This document shows positions 6,879 to 14,448 of a stretch of 30,622 nt of DNA, in pieces. The position numbers and the translations under genes are program-made. The DNA comes from an uncultured Clostridia bacterium (GTDB lineage Bacteria; Bacillota; Clostridia; Christensenellales; DUVY01): contig CALAYY010000137.1 in assembly GCA_937895465.1 (NCBI GenBank), positions 1 to 30,622 on the forward strand, read 5' to 3'. Positions within the stretch are counted from its first letter, which is position 1. Every line of letters begins with the position of its first letter. The notes under the pieces were generated by a model that was given only the letters and a program-made list of their open reading frames with translations, had not been told where the DNA came from and did no database searches.

Positions 6879-6986
6879 CTTGCTGGTTGGGAACAAGGTT
6901 ATAGAGAACCTAATATTGATAGCATAAAAAAGCTTTGTGAGATATTTGAAATTTCGGCAGATTATTTATTAGGGCTTTCAGATTAA
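6879..6986 (+). pseudogene. Truncated Xre-type HTH regulator (C-terminal half)
   Basis: The frame reads AGWEQGYREPNIDSIKKLC, then IFEISADYLLGLSD and stops at 6984-6986. This is the second half of a helix-turn-helix regulator of the same family as the pseudogene at 4647-4845 (ASWEQGLSQPS, VSADYLIGLEE). The DNA-binding N-terminal half is missing, and a stop lies shortly upstream in frame. It ends 9 bases before the convergent mechanosensitive channel gene. Confidence 0.65.
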
Positions 6987-6994
6987 TTAACTTT

Positions 6995-7798
6995 TCATTT
7001 TTCCTTTATATGCACATCGACTTGTTGATAAGGTATAGCTATGCCTTCTTGGTCAAACCGTTTTTTGACTTGTTCCATTATATCAAAGTAAACTGTCCAA
7101 TAATCAGCTTTTTTTACCCACACTCTTAAGAAGTATTCAAGTGAGTTTTCAAGATATGAACTGATAGTAACCAAAGGCAAAGGCTTTTTTAGTGTAAGTT
7201 CATGATTATATGCTACGTCCAATATAATTCTTTTTACTGTGTCAATATCTGTTTCAAAAGAAGCTCTGAATTTGACATCTATCCTGCGCTCATCTTGTGC
7301 GGAAAAATTGGTTATAGCTGTTTCGATTATTGACTTGTTGGGTATGGTTATAAGCTTATTATCAAAAGTCAGCAGCTTGGTGTAAAAAGTCGTTATGCTT
7401 TCAACTGTGCCTTGATGTGTGCCGTTGTCAATATAATCGCCCGTTCTAAAGGGTTTGAATATCAGTATCATAAAACCGCCAGCTAGATTGGATAATGCAC
7501 CCTGTAAAGCCAGACCTATAGCAAGTCCGGCTGAAGCCAGCACCGTCAATACCGAAGTCAAAGGAACACCCAAAACGCCTATTGCCGAGATTATTAGTAA
7601 AATTTTTAATATTATTGATATAAAACTTTTCAAAAAAGATTGAAGGCTGACATCAAGCCGCTTAAAACCTTTGAATTTTGTAATAAGCTTAACTAAGTAT
7701 TTGATGACAAAAAATCCTACTATCAATAAAACAGCCGCAAATAATATTCTTAGCCCGGCATCAGTAATAATTTGTAAGACTTTTTCCCATGTAATCAT
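6995..7798 (-). CDS. MscS-family small-conductance mechanosensitive channel
   Basis: From the ATG at 7798 the protein has 267 residues, the usual length of the short MscS subfamily (YkuT-like) in Firmicutes. A first membrane helix (about 14-36) is followed by a second (about 58-80). The pore-lining glycine/alanine-rich helix then reads ASAGLAIGLALQGALSNLAGG and leads into the beta domain GDYIDNGTHQGTVESI. The C-terminal alpha/beta domain contains a typical EQVKKRFDQEGIAIPYQQ. The channel opens under membrane tension to release solutes during hypo-osmotic shock. The frame is open to an ATG at 7879, but no start has a clear ribosome binding site. The one at 7798 was chosen because it gives family length. 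Confidence 0.9.
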   Translation of the reverse strand: MITWEKVLQIITDAGLRILFAAVLLIVGFFVIKYLVKLITKFKGFKRLDVSLQSFLKSFISIILKILLIISAIGVLGVPLTSVLTVLASAGLAIGLALQGALSNLAGGFMILIFKPFRTGDYIDNGTHQGTVESITTFYTKLLTFDNKLITIPNKSIIETAITNFSAQDERRIDVKFRASFETDIDTVKRIILDVAYNHELTLKKPLPLVTISSYLENSLEYFLRVWVKKADYWTVYFDIMEQVKKRFDQEGIAIPYQQVDVHIKEK

Positions 7799-7978
7799 AT
7801 ATGTAGTTTTTGTCAAAATAAAATATATACGCATTATTAAGACAATTTTTAGAAAACTTATGGATTTGTTATAGAACATCGATAGGTTTTATTTTAGCTG
7901 CTTGAAATTAATGTAATGTAAGATTAGTTTTTTACATAATAGGTTTCTCATAATGCTTTTTAACTTCTATGTTAAATA

Positions 7979-8053
7979 AATCCTCCGTCATTTTGCGTTA
8001 GCAAAATGACACCTCCTTTGGAGAAGGAGGCTTGTCTTTCTATAAGCTGTAAA
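7979..8053 (-). repeat. Dispersed hairpin repeat, family 1
   Basis: This unit consists of two adjacent hairpins: TCATTTTGC-gtta-GCAAAATGA (7988-8009) and CCTCCTT/AAGGAGG (8012-8030). They are followed by CTATAAGCTGTAAA (8040-8053). The same arrangement recurs in either orientation at 8255-8338, 14449-14536, 18296-18412 and 18736-18806. It carries no ORF and lies in an intergenic space of about 640 bases that otherwise holds only other repeats. Confidence 0.8.
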
Positions 8054-8111
8054 TAAATTATGCTTGGAAAAGGAAACTTATCTTCTTATAAGCTGTAAAG
8101 ATAATAAATAA

Positions 8112-8160
8112 TTAAGGCTCCTTGTCGAAAGGAGCTGTCACGGTAGTGACTGAGGATTAA
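8112..8160 (+). repeat. Dispersed hairpin repeat, family 2
   Basis: Two hairpins abut: GGCTCCTT/AAAGGAGC and GTCAC-ggta-GTGAC. They are followed by TGAGGATTAA. The reverse complement of the same unit, with a different second hairpin (GTCGC-tggc-GCGAC), occurs at 18505-18554 and 18668-18718. It is preceded by another TTATAAGCTGTAAAG (8086-8100). Confidence 0.8.
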
Positions 8161-8254
8161 TTTTTTATAGACATAAAAAGGGTAATGAAAACGGAAGCTT
8201 TTGATAAAGTTCTTTGAACTTGAATGCATATCATAATGCTTATTAAATGCTCTG

Positions 8255-8338
8255 TTTAATAAATCATCCGTCATTTTGCTAACGCAAAATGCCACACAAC
8301 TTTAGATTAAGAAGGCTTTTTTCCTATAAGCTGTAAAG
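8255..8338 (-). repeat. Dispersed hairpin repeat, family 1 (diverged copy)
   Basis: It contains CATTTTGC-taac-GCAAAATG, a degenerate ACAACTTTAGATTAAGAAGGCT arm region split over 8296-8316, and the tail CTATAAGCTGTAAAG at 8324-8338. Compared with the 7979 copy, the CTCCTT hairpin has decayed to an imperfect pairing, matching the version at 14471-14530. Confidence 0.75.
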
Positions 8339-8496
8339 AAGTTAGGACAATTAGGCAATTAAAATCATTTATCAGGAAAAGGCTTAGTTTCTTTTTTTCT
8401 TTATATTTTAATTCTCTCTTCATACCTTTTTAACTATTTATCAGCGTATTTTAATCGTTTTTTAATTTTATTTATACAGGTTTTTTTATATATCTT

Positions 8497-8505
8497 TGCT
8501 ATACT
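8497..8505 (+). promoter_or_regulatory. Extended -10 promoter of the SPFH gene
   Basis: TGCTATACT (TATACT at 8500-8505) lies about 29 bases before the ATG. No convincing -35 is seen. The element is identical to the extended -10 upstream of the rsgA leader. Confidence 0.55.
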
Positions 8506-8533
8506 TATAGGGAATTATTTTTTGGAGGAATTT

Positions 8534-9499
8534 ATGAAACAACAATTTACCTTAAAACCTATGAGCAAAATGGTTAAGATTTTGATAGGCGCAGGCGCAG
8601 GACTGCTTGTTGCCTTGATTCTTTTGCTTTCGTCTTTGACAGTAATAGAACAAAGCGAAGTCGGAGTTTATACTAACCTTGGCAAATACAAGTCACAGTT
8701 TGAAGCAGGACTTAACTTTAAGGCACCCTTTACATCCAAGATTTATAAATACAACACCAGAATGCAAGTATATGAAGATGTCTACGAAGCATATACTTGG
8801 GATACACAGTTAGTTACGTTTGAGATTAATGTGCAATATCAATTGGATAAAAAAAATGTGTATCAGGTCTTTATCAATTTTGGAACAATGGAGCAGTTAG
8901 AGCAAAAACTTACGCCTATGTTTTTTTCTGAGTCCAAAAATGTCTTTAAGGAATATTCTGCAAGCAAAACAGAAATTACTAAAAACCTTGACGGCGAAGA
9001 TGTAGAAGATGATTTTAATGAGGTCATTCAAAAGCGTGATGACATAGAAGCCAAAATAAGACAGCAGCTTATAGATAAGAGTAAGCAATTTTATGTGGAA
9101 GTAGTCAATGTAACACTCAAGGATATAGCTTTTAGTTCAGAATATGAAAAAGCAGTTGAAGAAAAACAAGTAGCTTACCAAAATTATCTGGCAGAAAAAA
9201 ATAGGGCGCTTGCTTCTATAGAAAAAGCTAAGGGCGAAGCCAAAGCCTTGATAGAAAGCACACAGGGCGAAGCCAAATCCAAAGAAATAGCGGCAACTGC
9301 TGAAGCTGAAGTTATGCGTATTATGAAAGCATCCTGGCTGGAGATCAAAGGCTTAACTGAGGGCGATGTATCTGAAGTAGTATTACAGCAGATGTTTATC
9401 AAGGCATGGAATGGAGTATTGCCCGAAACCTGGCTTTCATCTGATGCACTTTCAAGTATATTTGCTCCCAAAGCACCTGAAGCGGGCGGCGGAGTTTAA
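8534..9499 (+). CDS. SPFH/prohibitin-family membrane protein
   Basis: The protein has 321 residues from the ATG at 8534, which follows GGAGG (8524-8528). One N-terminal transmembrane helix (about 16-36, ILIGAGAGLLVALILLLSSL) anchors the SPFH domain, which starts at VIEQSEVGVYTNLGKY. It is followed by a long charged coiled coil (about 200-275) with alanine/glutamate repeats such as AKGEAKALIESTQGEAK. A hydrophobic C-terminal part ends in APKAPEAGGGV. Prohibitin-like proteins oligomerise at the cytoplasmic or cell-surface membrane and organise membrane domains or proteases; no specific partner is encoded nearby. The gene is monocistronic, between an extended -10 promoter and a bidirectional terminator. 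Confidence 0.88.
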   Translation: MKQQFTLKPMSKMVKILIGAGAGLLVALILLLSSLTVIEQSEVGVYTNLGKYKSQFEAGLNFKAPFTSKIYKYNTRMQVYEDVYEAYTWDTQLVTFEINVQYQLDKKNVYQVFINFGTMEQLEQKLTPMFFSESKNVFKEYSASKTEITKNLDGEDVEDDFNEVIQKRDDIEAKIRQQLIDKSKQFYVEVVNVTLKDIAFSSEYEKAVEEKQVAYQNYLAEKNRALASIEKAKGEAKALIESTQGEAKSKEIAATAEAEVMRIMKASWLEIKGLTEGDVSEVVLQQMFIKAWNGVLPETWLSSDALSSIFAPKAPEAGGGV

Positions 9500-9580
9500 A
9501 ATAAATACTTGATAAAAAAAGCGTAATTACTGTCAAATGTCAAAACTTTGTTTTGCCGCTTGGGGATAATTCCTATATAT

Positions 9581-9614
9581 AAAAACGGTGTTAAAATAAT
9601 TAACGCCGTTTTTT
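9581..9614. terminator. Bidirectional intrinsic terminator between SPFH and lipase genes
   Basis: A near-perfect inverted repeat (AACGGTGTTAA / TTAACGCCGTT with a short AT loop) is flanked by A5 on the left and T6 on the right. It can therefore terminate both convergent genes. Its right edge touches the lipase stop codon at 9613. Confidence 0.88.
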
Positions 9615-10272
9615 ATCTTAACTTCTTTCTTTTCTTTTTTTCATGTATAACAAGTTCGTTGATGTAGTTTTCTGGACGATGGCTGTTAATAGGTCCATAT
9701 TTAAACAACCCGCCGATTTTTATTATCTTGCCGACATGGCGAAATCTCAAAATCAAAAAGGGAAGATGGGTTACAATATCGTGGCCGTTGCGAACTACCC
9801 TAAAATTTTGCCATCTTGGTTTTAACTTCTTTGGAATAACCCATCCGTTAAAAACTCTGGGTGCCCCAAAACCATATGTTCTTGTAGTGTCTCGTAAGTC
9901 AGGACGATGATACCAGCAAAATTCATGACAAAGCATTGCCAATGCTCCGCCATGACTATAGCCTATTATGATTACTTCTTTTATAGTAGTGTCCAAGACT
10001 ATGGGCAACATTATATCTTCAAGTGATTTCCAGCTTTTCAAAAATCCGCCATGCACTCTGTATTTGATATCCATACCCTTATAAGGCAATGACGGAAACC
10101 TTAGATTAGTTATCCAGTCTCTCGTGCCGTTGCTGCTTTCAAAATAAATTTCTAGCCTGCCGCCTACTTTTTTGACATAATAATCCACATCATCGCCTAC
10201 AGTTATATACGGCGCAGACAAACATTTTTGGAAAAAGTCTAACAAATTGTCTCTAAAAAAATCAGCTTGCAC
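9613..10272 (-). CDS. Class 3 (fungal-type) lipase/esterase family protein
   Basis: This 219-residue alpha/beta hydrolase starts at a GTG (10272) preceded by GGGAGGAG at good spacing. The nucleophile elbow is GYSHGGAL with Ser106. A downstream YGFGAPRV strand, an acid in NGHDIVTHLP (Asp165) and a late histidine in SHRPENY (His198) complete a plausible Ser-Asp-His triad in the order used by class 3 lipases. No signal peptide is visible, so the enzyme is probably cytoplasmic. The C-terminus is very basic (EKKKRKKLR). The substrate cannot be deduced; triacylglycerol or other ester hydrolysis is only a family-level statement. Confidence 0.8.
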   Translation of the reverse strand: MQADFFRDNLLDFFQKCLSAPYITVGDDVDYYVKKVGGRLEIYFESSNGTRDWITNLRFPSLPYKGMDIKYRVHGGFLKSWKSLEDIMLPIVLDTTIKEVIIIGYSHGGALAMLCHEFCWYHRPDLRDTTRTYGFGAPRVFNGWVIPKKLKPRWQNFRVVRNGHDIVTHLPFLILRFRHVGKIIKIGGLFKYGPINSHRPENYINELVIHEKKKRKKLR

Positions 10273-10445
10273 AAACTTCTCCTCCCTTCTCCCTATTTCG
10301 TAGCAAAAACATTAACATTTTGAATTAATAATAACATATAACTTATATCAAAATTACATAAAATTTGTCTAAAATTAGATTATGAATCGATTTATTGGTT
10401 ATTAGATAATTTTCTATTATACTTTTTATTAGGGTTAAAAGTTAA

Positions 10446-10574
10446 TTACCCCATTTGCTTTATCACCCTTTCTATATTTTTGGTGTCGGCTTTGCATTTT
10501 TGTACCATATTGTCTAGTTTAAGCGTTAAGAGCTTGATTCTTAATTTTATTTTTCTATATTGTTTTTTATTCAT
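10446..10574 (-). CDS. Possible 42-residue basic protein
   Basis: An ATG at 10574 opens 42 codons ending in TAA at 10446. The peptide begins MNKKQYRKIKLRIKLLTLKL and ends ERVIKQMG: very basic and amphipathic, with plausible helical periodicity. No ribosome binding site is visible, and it could be a chance frame in AT-rich DNA. It is the only coding-like item in the 466-base gap between the lipase and the PadR operon. Confidence 0.25.
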   Translation of the reverse strand: MNKKQYRKIKLRIKLLTLKLDNMVQKCKADTKNIERVIKQMG

Positions 10575-10679
10575 ATTAATTTTAGTTTATATCTGCTTTT
10601 TATATATTCAAGTGCTTTATGCCAAATCTCGCTTGCTTTATGAGAAAAATTAAATTTTGATTAAAAACAAATAAACCTA

Positions 10680-10709
10680 TAGACAATATTATACATTGTA
10701 TAATATACT
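10680..10709 (+). promoter_or_regulatory. Promoter of the PadR operon
   Basis: TAGACA at 10680-10685 and TATACT at 10704-10709 are 18 bases apart, about 30 bases upstream of the TTG start. A long palindrome fills the spacer. Confidence 0.6.
10686..10706. promoter_or_regulatory. 21-bp perfect palindromic operator for PadR
   Basis: A perfect inverted repeat centres on T10696, with core ATTATACATTGTATAAT and two more matching pairs on each side. It sits between the -35 and -10 of the operon promoter. PadR regulators commonly bind palindromic sites in their own promoters, so autorepression is the likely function. Confidence 0.65.
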
Positions 10710-10738
10710 ACAATAAACAATAAAAAAGGGAGTTAGTT

Positions 10739-11041
10739 TTGGATATTCAATTAAAAAAAGGTTTGCTGGATGCGATAGTGCTTGCCGCTGTAAAAAAGGG
10801 AGATGTTTACGGTTATAAACTTCTTCAAGATGTATTGACCGTAATAGAAGTGTCCGAATCAACTTTGTATCCGATCTTAAGAAGATTAGAAACGCAAGGT
10901 TGTCTGCAGACATATCAGCAGCAGCACGATGGAAGACTAAGAAAATATTACAGCATAACCAAGTCTGGAGAATTAAAACTAAAAGAATACAGACAACAAT
11001 GTCTGGAACTAGCCAATATCATAAACTTTATATTTCAATAA
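10739..11041 (+). CDS. PadR-family transcriptional regulator
   Basis: This 100-residue winged-helix protein starts at a TTG (10739), 6 bases after GGGAG. The typical PadR sequence runs from KKGLLDAIVLAAVKKGDVYGYKLLQDV, through the recognition region SESTLYPILRRLETQGCLQTY, to the wing GRLRKYYSITKSG. The C-terminal dimerisation helix is short, as in the small subfamily that controls DUF1700/DUF4097 operons. It heads such an operon here: the next gene begins 9 bases after its stop. A 21-bp palindrome in the promoter is the probable binding site. PadR proteins of this type are repressors relieved by envelope or drug stress; the inducer here is unknown. Confidence 0.92.
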   Translation: MDIQLKKGLLDAIVLAAVKKGDVYGYKLLQDVLTVIEVSESTLYPILRRLETQGCLQTYQQQHDGRLRKYYSITKSGELKLKEYRQQCLELANIINFIFQ

Positions 11042-11050
11042 GGAGTTAAT

Positions 11051-11650
11051 ATGGACAGACAAAATTTTATGTATGAGCTAAATAAAGAACTATACGTTTT
11101 GCCGCGGATAGAAATTAAGCAGGCTCTGCAGTATTATGAGGAATATTTTGACGATTGTCTTGAAAACGGCAAAAATGAATTTGAGGTAATTACCTCTTTG
11201 GGTACACCGTCAAATGTAGCGGCACAGATAATAGCGGCTTCTAATGTAAAAGAAGTTAACCGCCAACAAACTTTTGAAGATGCCCAAAAACAGCCCACAA
11301 TCAAAAACTACAAAAGGTCGATAGGTGCTATGATATCTGCTCCTATCGTACTGCCGTTAAAATTTGTGCTGTATATAGTCTGGTTTGTTTTGATAATTGT
11401 TGGGTTTTCTTTGCTAGTATCTTTTGGCGCTGTTTCGTTATCTACCTTTATTTCAGGTGTTGCGATTTTGATTGCAAGCATACCAGGGGCAATATTTTTT
11501 GGGTCTTTAATTTTCATGATAGAACTTTTGGGTACAGGATTAGTGCTTTTGGGAGTGGGCCTGTTGTTTTATCTAATTACTTTGGGGACATTCAAAGGGT
11601 CAATTAAAATCAGCTCAAAGCTATTTTCTTGCTTTGGAAGGAGAAAGTAA
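11051..11650 (+). CDS. DUF1700 (HAAS-type) membrane protein
   Basis: In this 199-residue protein the first ~65 residues form the helical DUF1700/HAAS signature: FMYELNKELYVLPRIE, then YYEEYFDDCLENGK and SLGTPSNVAAQIIA. Three hydrophobic stretches follow at about 100-122, 124-147 and 155-178. The family almost always lies between a PadR regulator and a DUF4097 protein, and is thought to act in membrane stress signalling, but its biochemistry is not established. AAGGAG inside its final codons serves as the ribosome binding site of the next gene. Confidence 0.85.
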   Translation: MDRQNFMYELNKELYVLPRIEIKQALQYYEEYFDDCLENGKNEFEVITSLGTPSNVAAQIIAASNVKEVNRQQTFEDAQKQPTIKNYKRSIGAMISAPIVLPLKFVLYIVWFVLIIVGFSLLVSFGAVSLSTFISGVAILIASIPGAIFFGSLIFMIELLGTGLVLLGVGLLFYLITLGTFKGSIKISSKLFSCFGRRK

Positions 11651-11651
11651 A

Positions 11652-12641
11652 ATGAAAAAATATAAAAAGATTTTTTTAACCTCGATGTTAGCACTTATAT
11701 TGGGTGCCTTGATTTTGGGCAGTCTTATCCTATACGGTTTTGCTAATCCTGATGTCATACGCGCAAGCGATGAGAAAATAAGATTAAAACAAGGGCTTTA
11801 TAAACAGCCTATAGAAAAGGTCATTGTGGTAGAAGAGGATGTTGACACTGTTTTAATTAATATCCCCAGCAAAAGTGTAAGTATTGTTGACAGCGATGTA
11901 GAAAAAATAACAATAACATATTATGAAGATTATGAAGGCGAAACTCAATATCAAATAACAGACAAAACCTTAAACTTTGAGCTTAGCAACAAAAAGATTA
12001 TCTTTAATGTTGAATTGTTAAGCTGGATATATAAGGATTATCGAAAAGTTAACAGCGTGAGAATAGAAATACCGCACGGTCTTATTCTTGATTATAATGT
12101 AGCCCTAAGCAGCGGAAATTTGCGTTTTGATAAAATTACTACAGTAGCGTTAAAAGCTAATGTCAAAAGCGGCAATATCTCAATTAATAATCTAAGTGCT
12201 AATAATGCAGAGCTCAAACTGTCTTGCGGAAACTTAACAATAAATAACTCCAATTTCGCTCAAAATCTAAGTTCAAAAAATGATTGCGGCAATGTGATTA
12301 TAACTAGTACTACTTCTGAAGCAATGCAAAGTTATGTTTCTTGTGGCAATACAAGCATTGCTGATTGTGTTGCTTTAACGTTAAAAGCCACATCAAAAAG
12401 CGGAAATATTACATTAGAAAGATTGCAGGCGAATGATATGACAATTAATAATTCTAGCGGAAATATCAAGATCTATGAACTTGTATATCAACTGGATGAT
12501 TACAGCTATTCATTAAAGACTTCTAGCGGATACGTCAAAGTTAACGGATCTAAAAAGGGCAACTACTATGAACACCTTGACAGCCAAAAGTTATATAATC
12601 TGACGGCATCAGTTTCTAGCGGTAATATAATAATAAATTAA
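11652..12641 (+). CDS. DUF4097 family beta-strand repeat protein, membrane anchored
   Basis: The protein has 329 residues from the ATG at 11652, which follows AAGGAG; an in-frame TTG at 11634 would sit on top of that site. The single N-terminal hydrophobic helix (about 9-30) lacks a lipobox cysteine and is probably a signal anchor. The rest is a series of short repeats built around S/C-G-N: LSSGNLRF, VKSGNISI, LSCGNLTI, NDCGNVII, VSCGNTSI, SKSGNITL, NSSGNIKI, VSSGNIII. These are the rungs of the right-handed beta-solenoid of DUF4097 (YvlB-like) proteins. It starts 1 base after the DUF1700 stop, so the operon is tightly coupled. The function is unknown; a surface-exposed envelope-stress role is inferred. 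Confidence 0.87.
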   Translation: MKKYKKIFLTSMLALILGALILGSLILYGFANPDVIRASDEKIRLKQGLYKQPIEKVIVVEEDVDTVLINIPSKSVSIVDSDVEKITITYYEDYEGETQYQITDKTLNFELSNKKIIFNVELLSWIYKDYRKVNSVRIEIPHGLILDYNVALSSGNLRFDKITTVALKANVKSGNISINNLSANNAELKLSCGNLTINNSNFAQNLSSKNDCGNVIITSTTSEAMQSYVSCGNTSIADCVALTLKATSKSGNITLERLQANDMTINNSSGNIKIYELVYQLDDYSYSLKTSSGYVKVNGSKKGNYYEHLDSQKLYNLTASVSSGNIIIN

Positions 12642-12663
12642 TAAAATGTTTTTTTATAATTTA

Positions 12664-12695
12664 CAGCCCTGTATTATAACAGGGCTGATTTTAAT
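12664..12695. terminator. Terminator of the PadR-DUF1700-DUF4097 operon
   Basis: Nine-base arms CAGCCCTGT (12664-12672) and ACAGGGCTG (12679-12687) close a 6-base loop and are followed by ATTTTAATT. The convergent YmaF-type gene ends at 12695, so the hairpin may serve both strands. Confidence 0.75.
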
Positions 12696-13054
12696 TATTC
12701 TCCAATAGGATTATTTATTAATGCTGCAACTCTAAATTTGTGACAATGTCCGTCATTAACTGAAGTAAATGCTTTGACAAAGTGAACGTGTCTATCGCCT
12801 ACTCTTATTGCCTCTCCAGAAACTCCGCAAATTTCATGAAAATGTTCTTCATAAAAATCAGTTCTTAGCGTAAGTTTATGGACGTGATTGCCATTGGGCA
12901 AAGGTATTGCTTCGCCTGAAACTCCTGCAAAACGATGGTTATGAGGGTCTGTTTGAGGTTCTGCTACTATTACACTGCCCAAAACCTCATGCACATGGCG
13001 CTGCTCGGGCTTTTTTGCGGTTTGGGCATTATTTCCTCGGTCGTAATTTATCAT
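12695..13054 (-). CDS. YmaF-family histidine-rich protein
   Basis: This 119-residue soluble protein starts at an ATG with AGGAGA 8 bases upstream. It is built of repeated short beta units that each end in His-x-His-like pairs: HVHEVLGSV, DPHNHRFAGVSGEAIP, GNHVHKL, EEHFHEICGVSGEAI, DRHVHFV, DGHCHKF. The ending LINNPIGE is typical of the YmaF family. The spaced histidines suggest metal binding, but the family has no established function. It is a single gene reading toward the DUF4097 operon. Confidence 0.85.
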   Translation of the reverse strand: MINYDRGNNAQTAKKPEQRHVHEVLGSVIVAEPQTDPHNHRFAGVSGEAIPLPNGNHVHKLTLRTDFYEEHFHEICGVSGEAIRVGDRHVHFVKAFTSVNDGHCHKFRVAALINNPIGE

Positions 13055-13228
13055 AATTGATTTCTCCTGTTTTTTTATATGTTAAAGAAAAAAAATTATG
13101 TATTACACCAATTTGATAATATAAGTTATTATTCAATACATTATATTTATTTTTATTTATTTTGTGACATTTTTTTTAAAAGGTATTGCAATTTTTGATG
13201 TTAAACTATATAATTAAAAATATAAAAG

Positions 13229-13257
13229 TTGACAATTTTATGCCTTTGGCATATATT
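13229..13257 (+). promoter_or_regulatory. Promoter with embedded palindrome upstream of the DUF4234 gene
   Basis: TTGACA (13229-13234) and TATATT (13252-13257) are exactly 17 bases apart. The spacer carries a perfect palindrome TATGCC-TTT-GGCATA (13239-13253) that overlaps the -10. A repressor bound there would block polymerase. The transcript would have a leader of about 50 bases. Confidence 0.7.
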
Positions 13258-13312
13258 TTAAGCATATAAAAACCTTAGGGTATTTTATATAAAATTATAA
13301 AGGGGAATTTTT

Positions 13313-13627
13313 ATGAAAAAGAGATCTATTTTGTTGATGATTATCTTTACAATCTTTACAGCCGGAATTTATATGCTGTATTGGTACATCGCATTCCAAG
13401 TTGAGCTGAAAAGGGAAACAGGCAAGGGCTTTGGGGGATTTGGGCATTTCTTAATGATGATTTTGACCTTTGGTATCTATGCTATTTACTGGCAATATGC
13501 AGCAGGCAAAAGATTGGCTGATCAAGGCGCAAGCGATTTAAGTCTTATATATTTGATTTTCTGCTTTGTTGCTCTTTCTTGGTTAAATCCTTTCATTATG
13601 CAGTCTCAAGCAAACGGCTTAAAATAA
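13313..13627 (+). CDS. DUF4234 small membrane protein
   Basis: This 104-residue protein has three hydrophobic segments (about 6-27, 44-63 and 78-96). Two are near-repeats of the same pattern: IFTIFTAGIYMLYWYIAF and MILTFGIYAIYWQYAAG. The G-I-Y-x-x-Y-W motif and length fit the DUF4234 family, whose function is unknown. AAGGGG precedes the ATG at good spacing. It has its own promoter with a palindromic operator-like site and its own terminator, so it is a single, probably regulated gene. Confidence 0.8.
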   Translation: MKKRSILLMIIFTIFTAGIYMLYWYIAFQVELKRETGKGFGGFGHFLMMILTFGIYAIYWQYAAGKRLADQGASDLSLIYLIFCFVALSWLNPFIMQSQANGLK

Positions 13628-13652
13628 CAAGATTAAAAAAATTTGCTTACTT

Positions 13653-13687
13653 AAATCCCTTTGGTTCTAAACTGAAGGGATTTTTTT
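13653..13687 (+). terminator. Intrinsic terminator of the DUF4234 gene
   Basis: Arms AAATCCCTT (13653-13661) and AAGGGATTT close a 13-base loop and run into seven T. Confidence 0.88.
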
Positions 13688-13730
13688 ATATAAGGCATAA
13701 ATCCTTTGAAAATGAAAGATATTATAAAAT

Positions 13731-14420
13731 ATGAATAATGCGTTAAAAGTTTTGATATCTGCGGCTGTCGCTTTTGTGTATCTGTTTGTTATTTCTAAGA
13801 TGCTGGGCAAAAAACAGATTGCAGAATTTGATTTTATCAATTATGTTACCGGTATTTCTATCGGCTCAATTGCCGCCGAAATGGCAACCGCCCTTGAAGA
13901 AAAGCCTATGTATTTGTATCTGATAAGTATGTCTGTTTTCTTTGTGTTTGACTTTATAATTGGTTTTCTTGAACGAAAAGGAAACAAGCTTGAAAAATTT
14001 CTCAAAGGCTCGCCTATTATTGTAGTTCAAAACGGTAAGATTAATTTTAAGGGGCTCAAAAAGAGCAAGCTAACTGTAAACGATGTTTTATCCCTTACAA
14101 GAGAAAAAGAATATTTTGATATTAATGATATAGCTTACGGTATATATGAAACTAACGGTACTTTCAGCATATTGCCCAAAGCTAATAAAAGTCAGGTGAT
14201 AGCCGAAGATATGAAAGTGAAAAAAGAAAAGGCAATGCTTACGGATACCCTGATTACTGACGGCAGTATTTCCAAAACATCTTTAAAAAGATTAAATAAA
14301 GATAAAGAATGGCTGTTTAAAAAATTAAACCTTGATAAGCAAAAGCTCAAAAAAATCCTGTTAGCAACATATAACGAAAGCACCAAAGAGTTTGATGTTC
14401 ATTATAAAAGCGAAGAGTAA
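13731..14420 (+). CDS. DUF421 (YetF-type) membrane protein
   Basis: This 229-residue protein has three N-terminal membrane helices (about 6-22, 39-58 and 62-82), including the conserved KMLGKKQIAEFDFINYVTGI and GSIAAEM. A cytosolic domain follows with SPIIVVQNGKINFKGLKKSKLTVNDVLS and the FDINDIAYGIYETNGTFSI motif. These are the hallmarks of the DUF421/YetF family of Firmicutes, which includes spore-associated paralogues but has no defined biochemical role. Downstream of the domain a basic linker and a short C-terminal unit (about 150-229) continue the family's usual tail. The ribosome binding site is weak. The following 300 bases hold only a repeat remnant and the mnmG promoter. Confidence 0.87.
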   Translation: MNNALKVLISAAVAFVYLFVISKMLGKKQIAEFDFINYVTGISIGSIAAEMATALEEKPMYLYLISMSVFFVFDFIIGFLERKGNKLEKFLKGSPIIVVQNGKINFKGLKKSKLTVNDVLSLTREKEYFDINDIAYGIYETNGTFSILPKANKSQVIAEDMKVKKEKAMLTDTLITDGSISKTSLKRLNKDKEWLFKKLNLDKQKLKKILLATYNESTKEFDVHYKSEE

Positions 14421-14448
14421 TTTTATTTCAGTTTATAGGTACGTAAGT

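Noticed and set aside
8086..8295. A 69-codon minus-strand open frame (MAFCVSKMTDDLL...)
   Set aside because: It is made of the hairpin repeats (the start codon region lies in the GCAAAATG stem and the end in a TTATAAGCTGTAAAG copy) and has no ribosome binding site.
9643..9910. Two overlapping plus-strand frames opposite the lipase gene
   Set aside because: They are antisense shadows of a gene with a clear catalytic motif and ribosome binding site.
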